Assembly: GCA_946894095.1 (NCBI GenBank)
Contig: OX335650.1
Location: 310,001 to 374,000 of the forward strand
Reading direction: 5' to 3'
Origin: Incurvaria masculella
Taxonomy: Eukaryota > Arthropoda > Insecta > Lepidoptera > Incurvariidae
Length of the DNA stretch: 64,000 bases
Under the pieces are notes generated by a model. The model had not been told where the DNA came from, ran no database searches, and saw only the letters and a list, made by a program, of their open reading frames with translations. The translations under genes were made by a program, and so were the position numbers. This document shows positions 51,966-62,645 of the stretch, one piece after another. How positions within the stretch are numbered: position 1 is the first letter of the stretch; each line of letters begins with the position of its first letter.

Positions 51966-53583
51966 TAGTAATCGCTTTGATCACAGGATTTAATCCATGT
52001 ATAAACTAACTGCTAGTTAAAATTCAATAATCTCCATAATAACCATGATTATAATATTTATATCCACTACTTCATAAGACTGGAAGTTGTCTCTTGACTG
52101 ACAGCTTTGAATGTGAGTCAAAAGCATTGTTAAAGCCATTTTTATTTAATTATTGTGCTAGTTAAGTTCCAGTTTCACAGATTAGAACTTTAACTGGATG
52201 CGGCGAAAGAGACCTGGATTCATCGTTTGCAAATTTATGTGGGCCCGAGGTCCACAATCGCCTGATCGAATGTGTTACCTTGGAGCTTATAAACTGTTAC
52301 ATCCCAAGTGAGCGTTTCTTGTTTCTTGCCTCCAAAGCCCATCAAAATATAAAGTTCATGATTTAATCCGTACATGAACTCCTGGTTTATTATTTTCAAT
52401 AATATAACGTGTTAATAATATGTGATATATGATGATAAACCCAACTTTGGCAAAGCCGTGATTTTCCTTCCCACTGCTCCCAAGGACGCACGGTTAAAGA
52501 TCAGCGATATTATGATGACGATCATATCTAATGTACCCTATGCAACATAAGTCCTCATCAGGGGGCTGACGACATCTTCATGGAAAGTTTTCTTATCTTT
52601 GGTAAAGCTTTTAGATATTATCAGATTGGTACCGATTTTGGGCACCACAGTATCTCGGCACTGTAGAGTCTCCCTCTTGTGGAACAAGCGGACCTTCCCC
52701 AGCGTGACACCCATTGACAACGGAAGTATGGATTTATGAGCTGTGCAGGTGCAGAATGCTGATAGTAAAGCAATGATGGTGATATCGGTCTATGCGGCGA
52801 CCGAGAATGTCGAAAATCTATCTGACTATCGCCCGGATCCACCACTTCCAGTTACAGACATCCCAAAGTTATCTTTCGGTTACACCATATAAATATGCAA
52901 TGTAACCGAAACTACATACCATATAGCTGGAGGTAGTGAAAAGAGGAGTATATGACCTGAGTTGGTGTAACAAGCGCGCTTGCGTAAACAAAAATCATTT
53001 AAATTAATTTTTAACGTTGAATATTTTGATGTTTTTGGAATTTCTTATTCCAAATTACATTTAAACATATAAGTTGCATACCTTTTTGTAAACTATTTAG
53101 AAAACCCTTTAGTTTGATACCCCACTCGATATGTTTCAAGAAAAAAAATATTTGAAAACACATAATTTGGCGCCAGAAATCAGCCATGATTTTTTTTTAT
53201 GATTTTGATATACCCAGTGTCACTCTCACAATTAAGACGAATCTAACGACACCTATCAAGCTAATATCCATCAAGCCGTTTAGGCTGCAGGGGCGACAAA
53301 GAAATATACATACATACATACATACACTCGAAAAACATAACCCTCCTTCTTTCGCAGTCGGGTAAAAATAGCACTGGCTGTCGGCACCTATGACACTCCT
53401 AGAAGTTAATGTGATATCTTGTGCAATCAAAGCACGCCTATCTACCTTAGCAACTTCGTGCCCGAAATAAACAAACAGACCTAATTTACCAACCGTCATA
53501 TCAGTATTGCATGAAAAAGATTAAATACTCAAGATATTCGCTGGATAGATAGACGCCCTTCAATCGCATCATATGTAGCGGAG
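51966..53583. other. Intergenic; upstream region of the acyltransferase gene
   Basis: No exon is recognised apart from one possible Helitron helicase scrap (listed separately). A (TACA)n run is at 53304-53328. Minus-strand frames at 52538-52845 and 53197-53499 have no known domain. The upstream 5'UTR exon and promoter of the gene at 53584 should lie here but cannot be pointed out. Confidence 0.35.
52215..52330 (-). pseudogene. Possible Helitron/PIF1-type helicase scrap
   Basis: Minus strand encodes LTWDVTVYKLQGNTFDQAIV followed by DLG (about 52318-52245). This resembles the conserved late motif of PIF1 and Helitron helicases (xxTVHKSQGxTLDxAVVDLG). A stop follows, where the family has FAxGQxYVALSR. 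Only one motif supports it. Confidence 0.35.
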
Positions 53584-53796
53584 ATGTGTTCCTCGACGGA
53601 GCCGCTGGTGGGCGTGGAGCCGTCGAGATGGCACCTGTTCCTGGAGAGTTTCTCCAAGGACTGGCCCCGAGGCGCGCCCGGCTACTACGTGGTGGACACG
53701 CAGCTGGCCTGGTGGCGGCGCCACGTGGAGCCCTGCATGCGCTTCTACTGCCCCTACGGGGATATCGACGAGGGCATGGTTGCCATCAATGAAAAG
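53584..53796 (+). CDS. GLYAT-like gene, coding exon 1
   Basis: 71 codons, phase 0 end. Donor AAAAG|GTACGT. GC-rich (CpG-rich) in contrast to the following exon, so a minus-strand frame is open by chance across it. Upstream, CATATGTAG at 53571-53579 could be a weak acceptor. Confidence 0.85.
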
Positions 53797-56496
53797 GTAC
53801 GTCGTTTTCGTGAAAGGTCTTTTGGGGCTGACGGAATTAAAATCTAAAATGCTATATAAAAGTAGAAATAAGTGGAAAATCACTCAAAAATCACATAAAG
53901 TAGAACTGAGCGTGATTTTCATGCAAATTGCAGGAAAAAAATCAGCGAACGTGATCTATCTTCTTCCTGCACGTCACACGAAAATCGATGTAAGTGTGAC
54001 CGAATGGCGCTACACTGCTTAAAATATCCCATTCCCATTATTTTACTCACGAAGACGTAAATATCTCTTGTAGTCAGGAATTGCAAAAAAGAATTAGGTT
54101 CATCTTAAAATTGGAAAAAGGGAAAATATTCAAAATAACTTAAAATCACTCTCCCCCGGGGTTACTGTGGGCTCCTCACGACCCCGTAGTTCGCTGTTCA
54201 GAATAGCCCGACCTGTAGTTTAGGCTGCGAGTAGCACCTGATCAGGTCTTGCGAGGATTTCAGAGAAGCTGTGTTCAAAGTTGTTCAAAGTTGTGTTCTT
54301 GCTTTTCCAACCAATGTTAATAGGTGAAAGTGCAGCAATACAACCCATCCCTTTATCCAATTATCCACCTAACTTGTCGAGGTATTATGTGCACGGCTAC
54401 ACTTAACAGGACGGGGAGAACATGTAAAATTGTCAATGCCGCTTTGAATATTCATTGCATTAGTATTCGGGCAGGATTTACCCTAGCACCTTGGAAGTAG
54501 GGACATGTTTACTTGGAGTCCGAACACGGTCAGTCTCAACGGACGCACAGTAACCATCCGGAACCAGACCTCGCCCTGTATTGACCACCCTACCTATGCT
54601 GGCAATTCCTACTTTAAACTTTTAATATTCGTAAATTATATTGCCAAACTTGATTTGTTTAAAAAAAATCACTTGTCTTTATTTGTTGCAGCCTGACCCA
54701 TTCAACGAAGTGATTATAGTATCGATCAAGGACGAACCTGATGTTCTGGAGGATGCCCTGGCAACGACTAAACTTATTGACTGGACGAAAGCAAAAATGG
54801 TTCCATTTGCGCCAGTCAACATTCAGAAGCTCATGAAGCGCCTAACTAAACGCTTGCCCATAGTTATTCATAAAGAACATCCCACTTTTGGGTTTATGAA
54901 AAAGAAGGGCTCTAAGCTGTACGATCTGGAGTGAGTACCACTCACTATATATATATTTTTAAAGAAACCCCGAAAGTAATGTTGTAATCATTCCCCCAAG
55001 TAAACTATTATAGTACTACAAGGGCCGAATGGACTGTCAATTTGTTACCTAAATTGTGTTGTTCGTAAAAATATGTATATGTGGTAAAAAAAACATAATC
55101 AACGAAAATTATGCTAAGACAGCAACAGGGTTTGTGGTGCAAGATGTCTTATGTAGTTATAATATATAGCTTTTTCCTGAATATTCGCCAATTAAATGCA
55201 CTCTATAATCCTATATAATTTTCTTCAATAAGACGAAAACAGCCAAAGTTAATAGAATGGAATTTATTATAATATTTAATAATAACAATCAGATATTAAA
55301 TATATACATGTTGTCCCTAAACTCAACGTCAAGCTGTACTTGGCTTACTGTAAGCTGACTTTTCACCCTACTGGAAAGCCAGCTTATTATAAAAATTAAA
55401 AATTAAGTTAATTTAACTTGTTTTAGTGGCAAATAACCATACTTTTTATCGCAGTCACTAAATTAACCTTGGACGCCGATAATTTAGTAAAAACGACTTA
55501 CGAAAAAATTACGTTGACTTTCAGGACACCTGTACATACCTAGCCGCTTTCTGGTTCGGAACCACATTCACCTTATTATGTATATATACCACATTCAGTT
55601 AGAACGTCACGAGACTATAGTACAATATAGTCTCGTGACGTTCTAACTGAATCTCAATATTAGTTATTCACTTCGCCTTATTTTTCATTGAATTAAATTT
55701 TTTTTTTCTTAACTCAAGTTACGTCAAAAACGGATAGATCTGCGGATTCGATCAACTAATACAGAAGAATCCGCCAATAAACTTGACTGGTTTTCCGACC
55801 ACAGTAATGAACTACAAACTTCGATCTGAATGCTACTGCCAAACAATTATTGGTGGAACAGCTTAAGGCAAATAACAAGAACAAAAGAGACAACAACCCT
55901 TATTGCAAATAGATTAAAAATATAAATTACATAACTAACAAAGTAGCTTATACAAGTATTATCTGGTGTAAAATCCATCATCAACCAAATAACCTATGTC
56001 GGGTGTATAAAGCCCTCGTCAAGTTTGATACGGATGCATTTTATCGAGTCAATATATTATATGTTGTAGGGCTCCCGATGACCTGTCCTTCGGCAGACTG
56101 AGACAAGAACACCTCACCATCGTTAACGAGAGCTGGCCTCACCGCTACCCGAACTCGGAAAAGATGTTCGAAAAGCTCATTCATGTCGGGCAAGGCTACG
56201 GCATCTTCCGGAAGAGTGACGATCGGCTCTTGAGCTGGGTGCTCCAGAACGAGTCCGGTTTCATGAACCACCTGTGCACCGTCGACGAGGTGAGGAGGAG
56301 CGGTCACGCCGAGCTCATCACCAAGTACATCAACAACTGCCTCGTGCAGGAAGGCAAGGACGTCATTGGCTACACCGTCTTCGAGAATTGGCCTCCTCTC
56401 AAATTGCTTTTGAAGCTGGGTCAAGATGTCTTTGGAGTTTTCGTTTGGACTGAGTTGATGCCCAAAGAAGATGCTACGTCTAAAAGCAAGTTATGA
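53584..56496 (+). CDS. GNAT-fold glycine N-acyltransferase-like protein, 3 coding exons, 292 aa
   Basis: Exons 53584-53796, 54692-54930 and 56070-56496 join in frame (213+239+427 nt = 292 codons plus TGA). All introns have GT..AG ends. The N-terminal half has WHLFLESFSKDWP, YYVVDTQLAWW and VIIVSIKDEPDVLEDALATT, as in insect GLYAT-like proteins. The C-terminal half is a GNAT domain: RLLSWVLQNESG (203-214) and HLCTVDEVRRSGHAELITKY (218-237), where V-x-x-x-x-R-x-x-G-x-A is the acetyl/acyl-CoA pyrophosphate loop. The final strand GYTVFENWPPLKLLLKLG precedes a short tail. Family role: transfer of an acyl group from acyl-CoA to an amine such as glycine; the substrate cannot be told. The start ATG fits family length, though an upstream UTR exon is possible. 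No signal peptide is evident, so it is probably soluble. Confidence 0.88.
53797..54691 (+). other. GLYAT-like gene, intron 1 (with a decayed SINE)
   Basis: GTACGT...TTGTTGCAG, 895 bp. About 54390-54590 holds a diverged SINE in reverse (GCACGGCTACACTTAACAGG, GCCGCTTTGAATATTCATTG, GACGCACAGTAACCATCCGG), probably 5S-headed judging by the last block. Confidence 0.8.
54692..54930 (+). CDS. GLYAT-like gene, coding exon 2
   Basis: Acceptor TTTGTTGCAG|CCTGACCC; donor CTGGA|GTGAGT. 79 codons plus two bases (phase 2). Encodes PDPFNEVIIVSI through HKEHPTFGFMKKKGSKLYDL. Confidence 0.88.
54931..56069 (+). other. GLYAT-like gene, intron 2
   Basis: GTGAGT...TATGTTGTAG, 1139 bp, AT-rich. Contains the perfect 27-bp-stem hairpin at 55593-55652. 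No other repeat recognised. Confidence 0.8.
55593..55652. repeat. Perfect 27-bp-stem hairpin in intron 2
   Basis: The arm 55593-55619 (ATTCAGTTAGAACGTCACGA...) is an exact reverse complement of 55626-55652, with a 6-base loop GTACAA. Without mismatches this is more likely a mini-MITE or siRNA-type hairpin than a conserved pre-miRNA. Confidence 0.9.
56070..56496 (+). CDS. GLYAT-like gene, coding exon 3 with GNAT core
   Basis: Starts one base into codon 151 and runs to TGA at 56494-56496. Carries the acyl-CoA-binding loop and the last strands of the GNAT fold. Confidence 0.9.
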
Positions 56497-56612
56497 ACAC
56501 GGAACTTAATTATAATAATTAATTACAAGAAAAGCTTTAAGATACATTGTTCTAACAATCCGATTTTTAGCAATGACATGCATGCAGTAACACCAACATG
56601 CAACGGATCTGT

Positions 56613-56785
56613 TTGAAAAATGTTACGGCTTTTCACGCGGCAGAAAGAGACATTCTCCGACGTTTCGAGCTAATCATTCAGCCCGTTGTCAAGCTCAGTC
56701 GTCTGCTGCGTACGAACGTGGCGGATACCTCCTTACGTCGGAGAATGTCTCTTCCCGCCGCGTGAAAAGCCGTAACATTTTTCGA
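56613..56785. repeat. Inverted repeat (about 51-bp arms) downstream of the acyltransferase stop
   Basis: 56613-56663 (TTGAAAAATGTTACGGCTTT...CATTCTCCGACGT) and 56735-56785 (ACGTCGGAGAATGTCTCTTC...AACATTTTTCGAA) are inverted copies with about four mismatches. The pair is flanked by a direct repeat ATGCAACGGATC (56598-56609 and 56824-56835), possibly an insertion duplication. Confidence 0.75.
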
Positions 56786-56856
56786 ACATGTCTAACGACC
56801 GCGGTAATCTCAAGAGTATCTATATGCAACGGATCGCTGAAACATTTTAATACCAA

Positions 56857-56862
56857 AATAAA
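56857..56862 (+). terminator. Candidate polyadenylation signal of the GLYAT-like gene
   Basis: AATAAA 361 bases after the stop codon. If used, the 3'UTR includes the inverted repeat at 56613-56785. The signal is common by chance in AT-rich DNA. Confidence 0.35.
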
Positions 56863-58334
56863 AAAATATGTCTCTTAGATCGCATCTTTTTCTGATTTCG
56901 TCGCCGCAAAAGGTACTAAAATTCAATCGTCACCGTCTCCGCTTGTCAGGCGTCCGAATCTTCACGAAAGTGTTTTCACAGGCTCGATCTGCATAATTCG
57001 GCGGAAATTTGGAATAATGGGGTCGTTGGCGGCGAATAGGAGCGCATTCGGGGGCCACCTAGCGGGTAATGGCGTCGATTACTGTCGCCTCAGGCCTCTA
57101 ATGGCGTCACTTACCGACACCATCTCCTCCACTATGCTAAACGCATACAGAGGCCCACAGTAATAAAACAATCGATTTCTCAAAGTCAATAGGATTTTGT
57201 TATTATAATAAAACACGCTCCGGGAAACATTATAATTTTCCTTCATTTATTAAATAATTAATTAAATCAAAATAAAAAAAAAACCTAAAAAATAGCCTAC
57301 ACGCTCACAAAACAAAATCTCTGTCAAAAAAGTTATCATAAAATATCGCTACAACTATTTTAAATGCGAAAAAACATAAAGGTACATGCATCGAAATAAC
57401 GTCGCAAGAACAAAATACATACGAAGTATTTATAATCATTTGAATTTTGTAAGATTGTCAGTCGGGTCCATACACAATTCCAACTAGAATAATTTATTCT
57501 AAAACATAGCAAAATGAGAATCACTGTTTATTAAGCAGAATTTATGTGAACGGGTATGAATAAAGTGTTTTATTAAAAGATTTAAAATGTTGACAAGTCA
57601 AAATAATTCAAAAGCTCATATTTTAAACTCATGCAAAGCTTTTACCGTAATAGATTCACGATTTATATATTAACGGTACTGCTAACTTTATTGTTTACGT
57701 TGCATGGAAATTTTGTTTTTACCTGACATGGCATGACATGTTTTATTATTATTATGTTAATTCCGTATGCAAAATTAAATGTTTTATTCAAATATTATAT
57801 TTTTATTGAGTACATAGATAGTAGACCCATAATTTGATGTGCTTGCCATGTTCTGGAAGTAGGTAGTCCGAGAACTGCGGCGAGATTCGTTTTGGGATGG
57901 CCCAAATCGTGCAATTAATTTATAATTAGAACTGAACAAAGGCTATTTCTCCTGTGACAAGAATTTCACATTATTTCCTTGAAAATAATAAATCAGACTC
58001 AATTGATAGAGTATTTGGCTATGCTCACTCGAGTACCAATACCATTTCGTGGCTTGAGTACGTACTTAATAACGAGCAAGCTATCATTACTTTAGCTTTG
58101 TAATTCTGCGTATTATGTGTTTACATGATGTATTCGTGTTCTTTCATCGTGTTAACGTCATTTTGTATCTTTATCAATTAAATATTATTGCCGTCACTTG
58201 GTTTCATTTTAGTTATGGTTGAAAAAAGTCTGGTGGATGGCTAATACCACACCTTCTTTCATTATATTAGCATAACACACCTAATAAGAAGTACTCACCT
58301 TGTAGTATTATTAGTATTATATATATAGAGTTAC
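56863..58334. other. Non-coding; GC-richer segment 56880-57130
   Basis: 56930-57130 is CpG-rich with a repeated TAATGGCGTC (57068, 57099) and no ORF, possibly regulatory. The rest is AT-rich and unremarkable; SINE scraps lie near 58235-58290 (GGATGGCTAATACCACACC). Confidence 0.3.
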
Positions 58335-58585
58335 CGTGTAGATCACTTGTCACCTAAATTTGTGTTTACGCCAAACCGGTCGACTAGAGTTTTAAAAAAT
58401 ATGGAGAAATTAAAGAGTGCGAACAGTGGGCATTAGCGAATTAACATTTGCGAGTCCTAGTTTGATTTGACAGCTTACGAATCATCGCCGTCAATAGGGC
58501 GACGTTGCCGTTTACGTAGACTCGGCCTTTCATACAAATTGGTAGTCTGAGTTTGATTTTGACAGCTTGAAGAAGTAAAACAATA
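58335..58585. mobile_element. Long-TIR element, partial copy 4
   Basis: GTCACCTAAATTTGTGTTTACG, CCAAACCGGTCGACTAGAG, ACAGTGGGCATTAGCG, AATTAACATTTGCGAG and TTGACAGCTTGAAGAAGTAA match copy 1, read in short blocks. A right terminus is not seen; a 5S SINE follows. Confidence 0.55.
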
Positions 58586-58597
58586 GAATGAGCAGGA

Positions 58598-58935
58598 GTC
58601 AGCCTCAGTGGCCCAGTGGCGCGACACTTCGGCGATCGCTCTCCGAAGTTAAGCAACGCTGGGTCCGGTCTGGTCTTGGATGGGTGACCATTAGACCGTT
58701 GAGAGAGGCTGGCCGTGGTTCGGATTCCACGTTAAGCTGTAGGTCCCCTTCCTTACTTACTAGGTGGTAGGGTTAATCCCGCCCGGGTTGGTACCATCGC
58801 ATTGAATGAACGATGGTCGAAGCGGCAATGAAAATTGTCCGTGTTTTCCATCCAGTTCAATGTAGCCGAGCAATATAAGGAAGGTCCTGGCATGGCACCT
58901 AGTTCCCATGTGGTGTGTTGGGCTAATACTGAGAC
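58598..58935 (+). repeat. 5S rRNA-headed SINE, copy 3
   Basis: Head GTCAGCCTCAGTGGCCCAGT, TCCGAAGTTAAGCAACGCTG and CTTGGATGGGTGACC, nearly identical to copy 1 at 5823. Body CCGCCCGGGTTGGTACCATC, GAACGATGGTCGAAGCGG and TTTTCCATCCAGTTCAATG. The 3' end stops at GTGTGTTGGGCTAATACTGA without the poly-A tail. Confidence 0.85.
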
Positions 58936-60015
58936 AACCGCCTCAAATATATTTGTTAAAAATACTACGTATGCATATGTATATGGTAGGGCCGCAGCGG
59001 GCTTCGTAGCACTCAAGGACAATTGCGCCGTCCCTTCTAGAGAAAGCGGTGATTTACGATTTCCGGGTGTTTTTGGGGGCTGCGCGAGCGCTGGATTTTG
59101 GCATTCGAGTTCGGACAGCGGTGCAGCGCGCAACGGTGACGCACGCTATCGGCGGGAAACGCAAATTTTCTCAACCTTGAATGTATTCCGATATTCGATC
59201 AGTGGTGGTGTGAACTGTGATAATGCTAGGAAATGAACTGTGACCAGGCTAGGGAGTGAATAGATTTATTATAGGGTTGTGATATGAAAGACTGGTTCCT
59301 GAGGACATCTACAACTGTACGAGGTGGCGGGATCGTGTTGCAAGCAGATTGCAGAGGATGAGTGCTCTCTTCGTTATACTGTTTATTACTTGATTGATAT
59401 CATTGATGTAACCGGATAAATTACCGTCGCGCGTTGACGTAATAAGGTGCTTTATTAGGTGCATTCGCGTGACGCTCTAAATTTCGGTACGGAATTTGAA
59501 TTTCGATTACGGACGGTTTCGACGGATTTTACTGAGCGGCGTGTGGAATTTCCCGCAGCCCTGCTGTCCGGATCGGATACCGCCAATGTGTTTTCCCGCG
59601 CTTACGAGGACTCTTAGCTAAAGTCGACAGGGGCCCCAAGGAAACGTAGAATAATTCTAGTACCTAAGTTAGCATAAGGTCTTGCCTTGTATAACTGTGT
59701 AGGCTTGTAGCTAGTGTCAGGATGTCCAATGTCTTAGACCTAAGATAGCTGACATGACTCGGCCGATGACAGACATGACATTAGGCGCCTGCCCATAGTC
59801 TCTCGCCTCTACGTGGCGGCAGGTAGTAACGTCCATTCTAAATTGATATATTCTTGTACTCCAAATTTCATTCAATTTATATCCATTCAATCACACTGAA
59901 GAAGTCTAACAGACGGAATGGCGGCCAAAGAGTGACACTAGTTCAAATCTCCATGGCCCATAACTTACTAGACGATCACATGTTTATAACTTTGGCCAAT
60001 TCCAGATATAAGTTA
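58936..60015. other. Non-coding, mixed composition
   Basis: 58980-59250 and 59450-59800 are less AT-rich. A 133-codon plus frame (58835-59236) runs out of the SINE and has no domain. Nothing assignable. Confidence 0.3.
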
Positions 60016-60255
60016 ATTTATATTTATATTTATTTATTGAGCATAAATAACCCTTGCGGGCCGTGCACATGTTATAATACATTAAAATAAAATCATTACA
60101 TTAAATTTACAAATTATTGAAAATTACAATTATAATTATACAAAAAATTACATTTAAATTAAATTATATATTGCTTGAAAATCATTATTATTAAAAAACT
60201 ATAATATGGCAAAATCAAATGTTATATGTATTATTATAATTATTATATGTAAGTC

Positions 60256-61829
60256 TTAATTGCTATCAGATTCATTGAAAAATTCTTCTAAATTATAAAA
60301 TGGGTGGCACAATAAATATTCCTTCAACTTAATCTTAAAATCGGTCAACGTATTACTATTTCTAATCGATATATTTAAATGATTGTAAATTTTAACTCCT
60401 AAATAATCAAATGAATTCTTAAATAATAAACATTTAGGTCCTTTTTGTCTAAAACTTTCATTATTTCTTAAGTTATACCTTTGTACTTCTTTTACTTTTT
60501 CCAAATCTTCCTTTATCTTATGGATTTCTATGCATAATATGAATATATATAACGAAATTACTGTCATTATTTTTAATTTCACAAAAAGGGGCCGGCAAGT
60601 ATCATCATATTTCGCACCACAAATTATTCGAATAACCTTTTTCTGAAGTTTGAGAATATTATTTTTTACATTGCAATTATTACCCCATACATCCAGTCCA
60701 TACCTTAAAATCGATTCTATATAACTAAAATATATTATTCTTAACGTACTTGTGTCGACAGATTTTCTAATTGTTCTAATAGCATAACATGCACAGGCTA
60801 TTTTATTTCCTATGTTATCTACATGTGGTTGAAATGACATTATATTATCAAAAGTGACCCCCAAAAATTCTGTTGCTTTACATTTCTCTAGTTCGAAGTC
60901 ACTAGTGTCTGGCTCTTTATAATCAATAGATTTCTGAAAAATAATGTATTTCGATTTTGCTTTATTAAGTGTTAGTTTGTTGTTAAAAAACCAGTATTCT
61001 AAATTTTGTATACATATTCTTAGGTTTTCTACTAATTTTTCTTTGCTGTCAGCAACTGCTATTCCGCTTGTGTCATCCGCAAACAAGTAAACTGCACTAG
61101 ACACGTTAATGGGCAAATCGTTAATAAATATTAAAAAGAGTAACGGACCTAAGACCGATCCTTGTGGTACACCTTTAGTGATATTCGTTACTTCTGATTT
61201 AGCTGTTGACACCTCGTTCCTTTCATTTACGTAAGTCACTTCTACATATTGTTTACGGTTACTTAAATAACTTTTTAACAACTCCAATTGTAACCCTCGT
61301 ATGCCATAGTACTCTAATTTATTTAATAGGATGTTGTGATCTACACAATCAAAAGCCTTACTTAAGTCACAAAAAACACCGGCACAATGTTTTCCATTGT
61401 TTAAATGGTTTAGAATGTCATTAGTTAATTTTCTGATGGCCATATTAGTGGATTTATTTTTTCTGTATCCATATTGAGCATGAGATAAGTAGTTATTAGA
61501 TTCAAAAAATGTTATTAAACGACTAAATATTATTTTTTCGAAAATTTTTGATAATGGCGACAATAAAGAAATTGGACGATAATTATTAACATCACATTTA
61601 TCGGCTTTCTTAAACAACGGTATTACCTTAGCTATCTTTAATTGTTCAGGAAATTTCCCTGCACTTAAATTTCCATTAATTATATCAGTAATTGCTGTAG
61701 ATATTTGGTCAACATTTTCTTTTAGAATTTTTATGTGGATATCATCTTCACCTGTAGAATTACTTTGCTTTAATTGCTCAATTATACTTTTTACTTCATT
61801 ATTATTCGTAGGAGTTAGGAAAATGATCT
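60256..61829 (-). CDS. LINE reverse transcriptase, ORF2 C-terminal part
   Basis: The frame is open from about 61829 to the stop at 60256. Motifs, numbered from the LFKKADKCDV segment at 61617: NNYRPISLLSPLSKIFEKI (11-29), AQYGYRKNKST (47-57), VFCDLSKAFDCVDHNILLNK (81-100, first catalytic Asp at 84), KGVPQGSVLGPLLFLIFIND (148-167) and YLFADDT (177-183, catalytic Asp pair). FLGVTFDNIMSFQPHV follows in the thumb and a typical C-terminal tail ends in EEFFNESDSN. All RT catalytic residues are present. An open stretch upstream of 61617 (NEVKSIIEQLKQSNSTGEDD) belongs to the same protein. Similar overall to Jockey/CR1-superfamily LINEs; the exact clade is not assigned. Confidence 0.85.
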
Positions 61830-62645
61830 ACTATTATTTATTTTATATTTATTTAAAAGATTAAGATATTCATTATCATTAGTAGTGTTATTATTATTAA
61901 TTGAACTATGTCCTATTTTAGAAAAAAAATTATTAAAATAATTTGCGACTTCTACTGGGTCATCTATAATTGTATCATTTTTGTTTAATGTAATCTTTTC
62001 AATTTTTTTGGTGGATTTATTTTTATTTGTACTTCTTTTTACTATGCTCCATGTTGCTTTAATTTTGTTTTTGGAATTTGAAATTTCTTCTATATTAGCA
62101 TTCCTTTTGGCTGTTTTTCTCACCCGTTTCAGTATTTTATTATATTTTTGATATTTTTCTTTCAATGGTTTAGAATTTGATACTTTTATAGTTAAAAACA
62201 TGCCTCTTTTGACCTTGCTAGATATTTTTATTCCTGGTGTTATCCAGTTATTTGTCTTTACACCATTAATTTTTCCTTTCTTAATTTTAAAACATCTTTG
62301 TATAGTATCTTTTAGGGTGTTATGAAATATGGAAAATGCGTTTTGTGGATCATTTTCCTTATGCATTATAGTCCAGTCAATATTGTTAAGAGTATTTTTA
62401 AAGTTCTCTAGATTTATTTTGGAATAAAATCTTCTATAATAGATAGGTTCTGATTCCTTAAGTGTTTTTTTGTTAACATGGAATAGTATCACATCATGAT
62501 CAGAGATATCACACGGAATTATTTTTGAAGACGTCAGTGTCTTGTCTATGTTTGTGACTATATTGTCTATACAAGTGGAAGTAGTAAGGGTTTTTCTAGT
62601 TGCTTCATTTATTAGTAGTTTAAGACCATATTTGAGGATGAATAT
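61815..62645 (-). CDS. LINE endonuclease end and linker, upstream half of ORF2
   Basis: The frame from about 62640 to 61815 encodes the end of the APE endonuclease (SDHDVILFHVN near 62495-62470, the conserved SDH motif) and a Lys/Asn-rich linker (NKNDTIIDDPVEVANYFNNF, FSKIGHSS). It is in a different frame from the RT. The two frames meet at the A-run 61820-61823, where loss of one base explains the shift. The N-terminal two-thirds of the endonuclease is absent because the insertion is 5'-truncated. Confidence 0.8.
   Translation of the reverse strand: MFILKYGLKLLINEATRKTLTTSTCIDNIVTNIDKTLTSSKIIPCDISDHDVILFHVNKKTLKESEPIYYRRFYSKINLENFKNTLNNIDWTIMHKENDPQNAFSIFHNTLKDTIQRCFKIKKGKINGVKTNNWITPGIKISSKVKRGMFLTIKVSNSKPLKEKYQKYNKILKRVRKTAKRNANIEEISNSKNKIKATWSIVKRSTNKNKSTKKIEKITLNKNDTIIDDPVEVANYFNNFFSKIGHSSINNNNTTNDNEYLNLLNKYKINNSRSFS

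Larger units (their letters stand above)
60016..62645 (-). mobile_element. 5'-truncated non-LTR retrotransposon, nearly intact RT
   Basis: On the minus strand, from about 62645: the end of the AP endonuclease (YGLKLLINEATRKTLT, CDISDHDVILFHVN), the linker and the full reverse transcriptase to the stop at 60256. A 3'UTR and an AAATATAAATATAAA-type tail follow near 60016-60035. AT content is higher than in the host exons. Only one coding break is visible, pointing to a young insertion. No target duplication was found. Confidence 0.85.

Noticed and set aside
52538..52845. Two minus-strand frames (60 and 74 codons) next to the helicase-like scrap
   Set aside because: No motif of a known helicase, endonuclease or other family could be recognised, so no function is proposed.
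53569..53883. 104-codon minus-strand frame over acyltransferase exon 1
   Set aside because: It is the antisense shadow of a GC-rich exon whose sense frame has correct splice junctions and family similarity.
56041..56424. 127-codon minus-strand frame over acyltransferase exon 3
   Set aside because: Antisense shadow of the GNAT-domain exon; no independent support.
61206..61424. 72-codon plus-strand frame inside the LINE
   Set aside because: Antisense shadow of the reverse transcriptase palm region.
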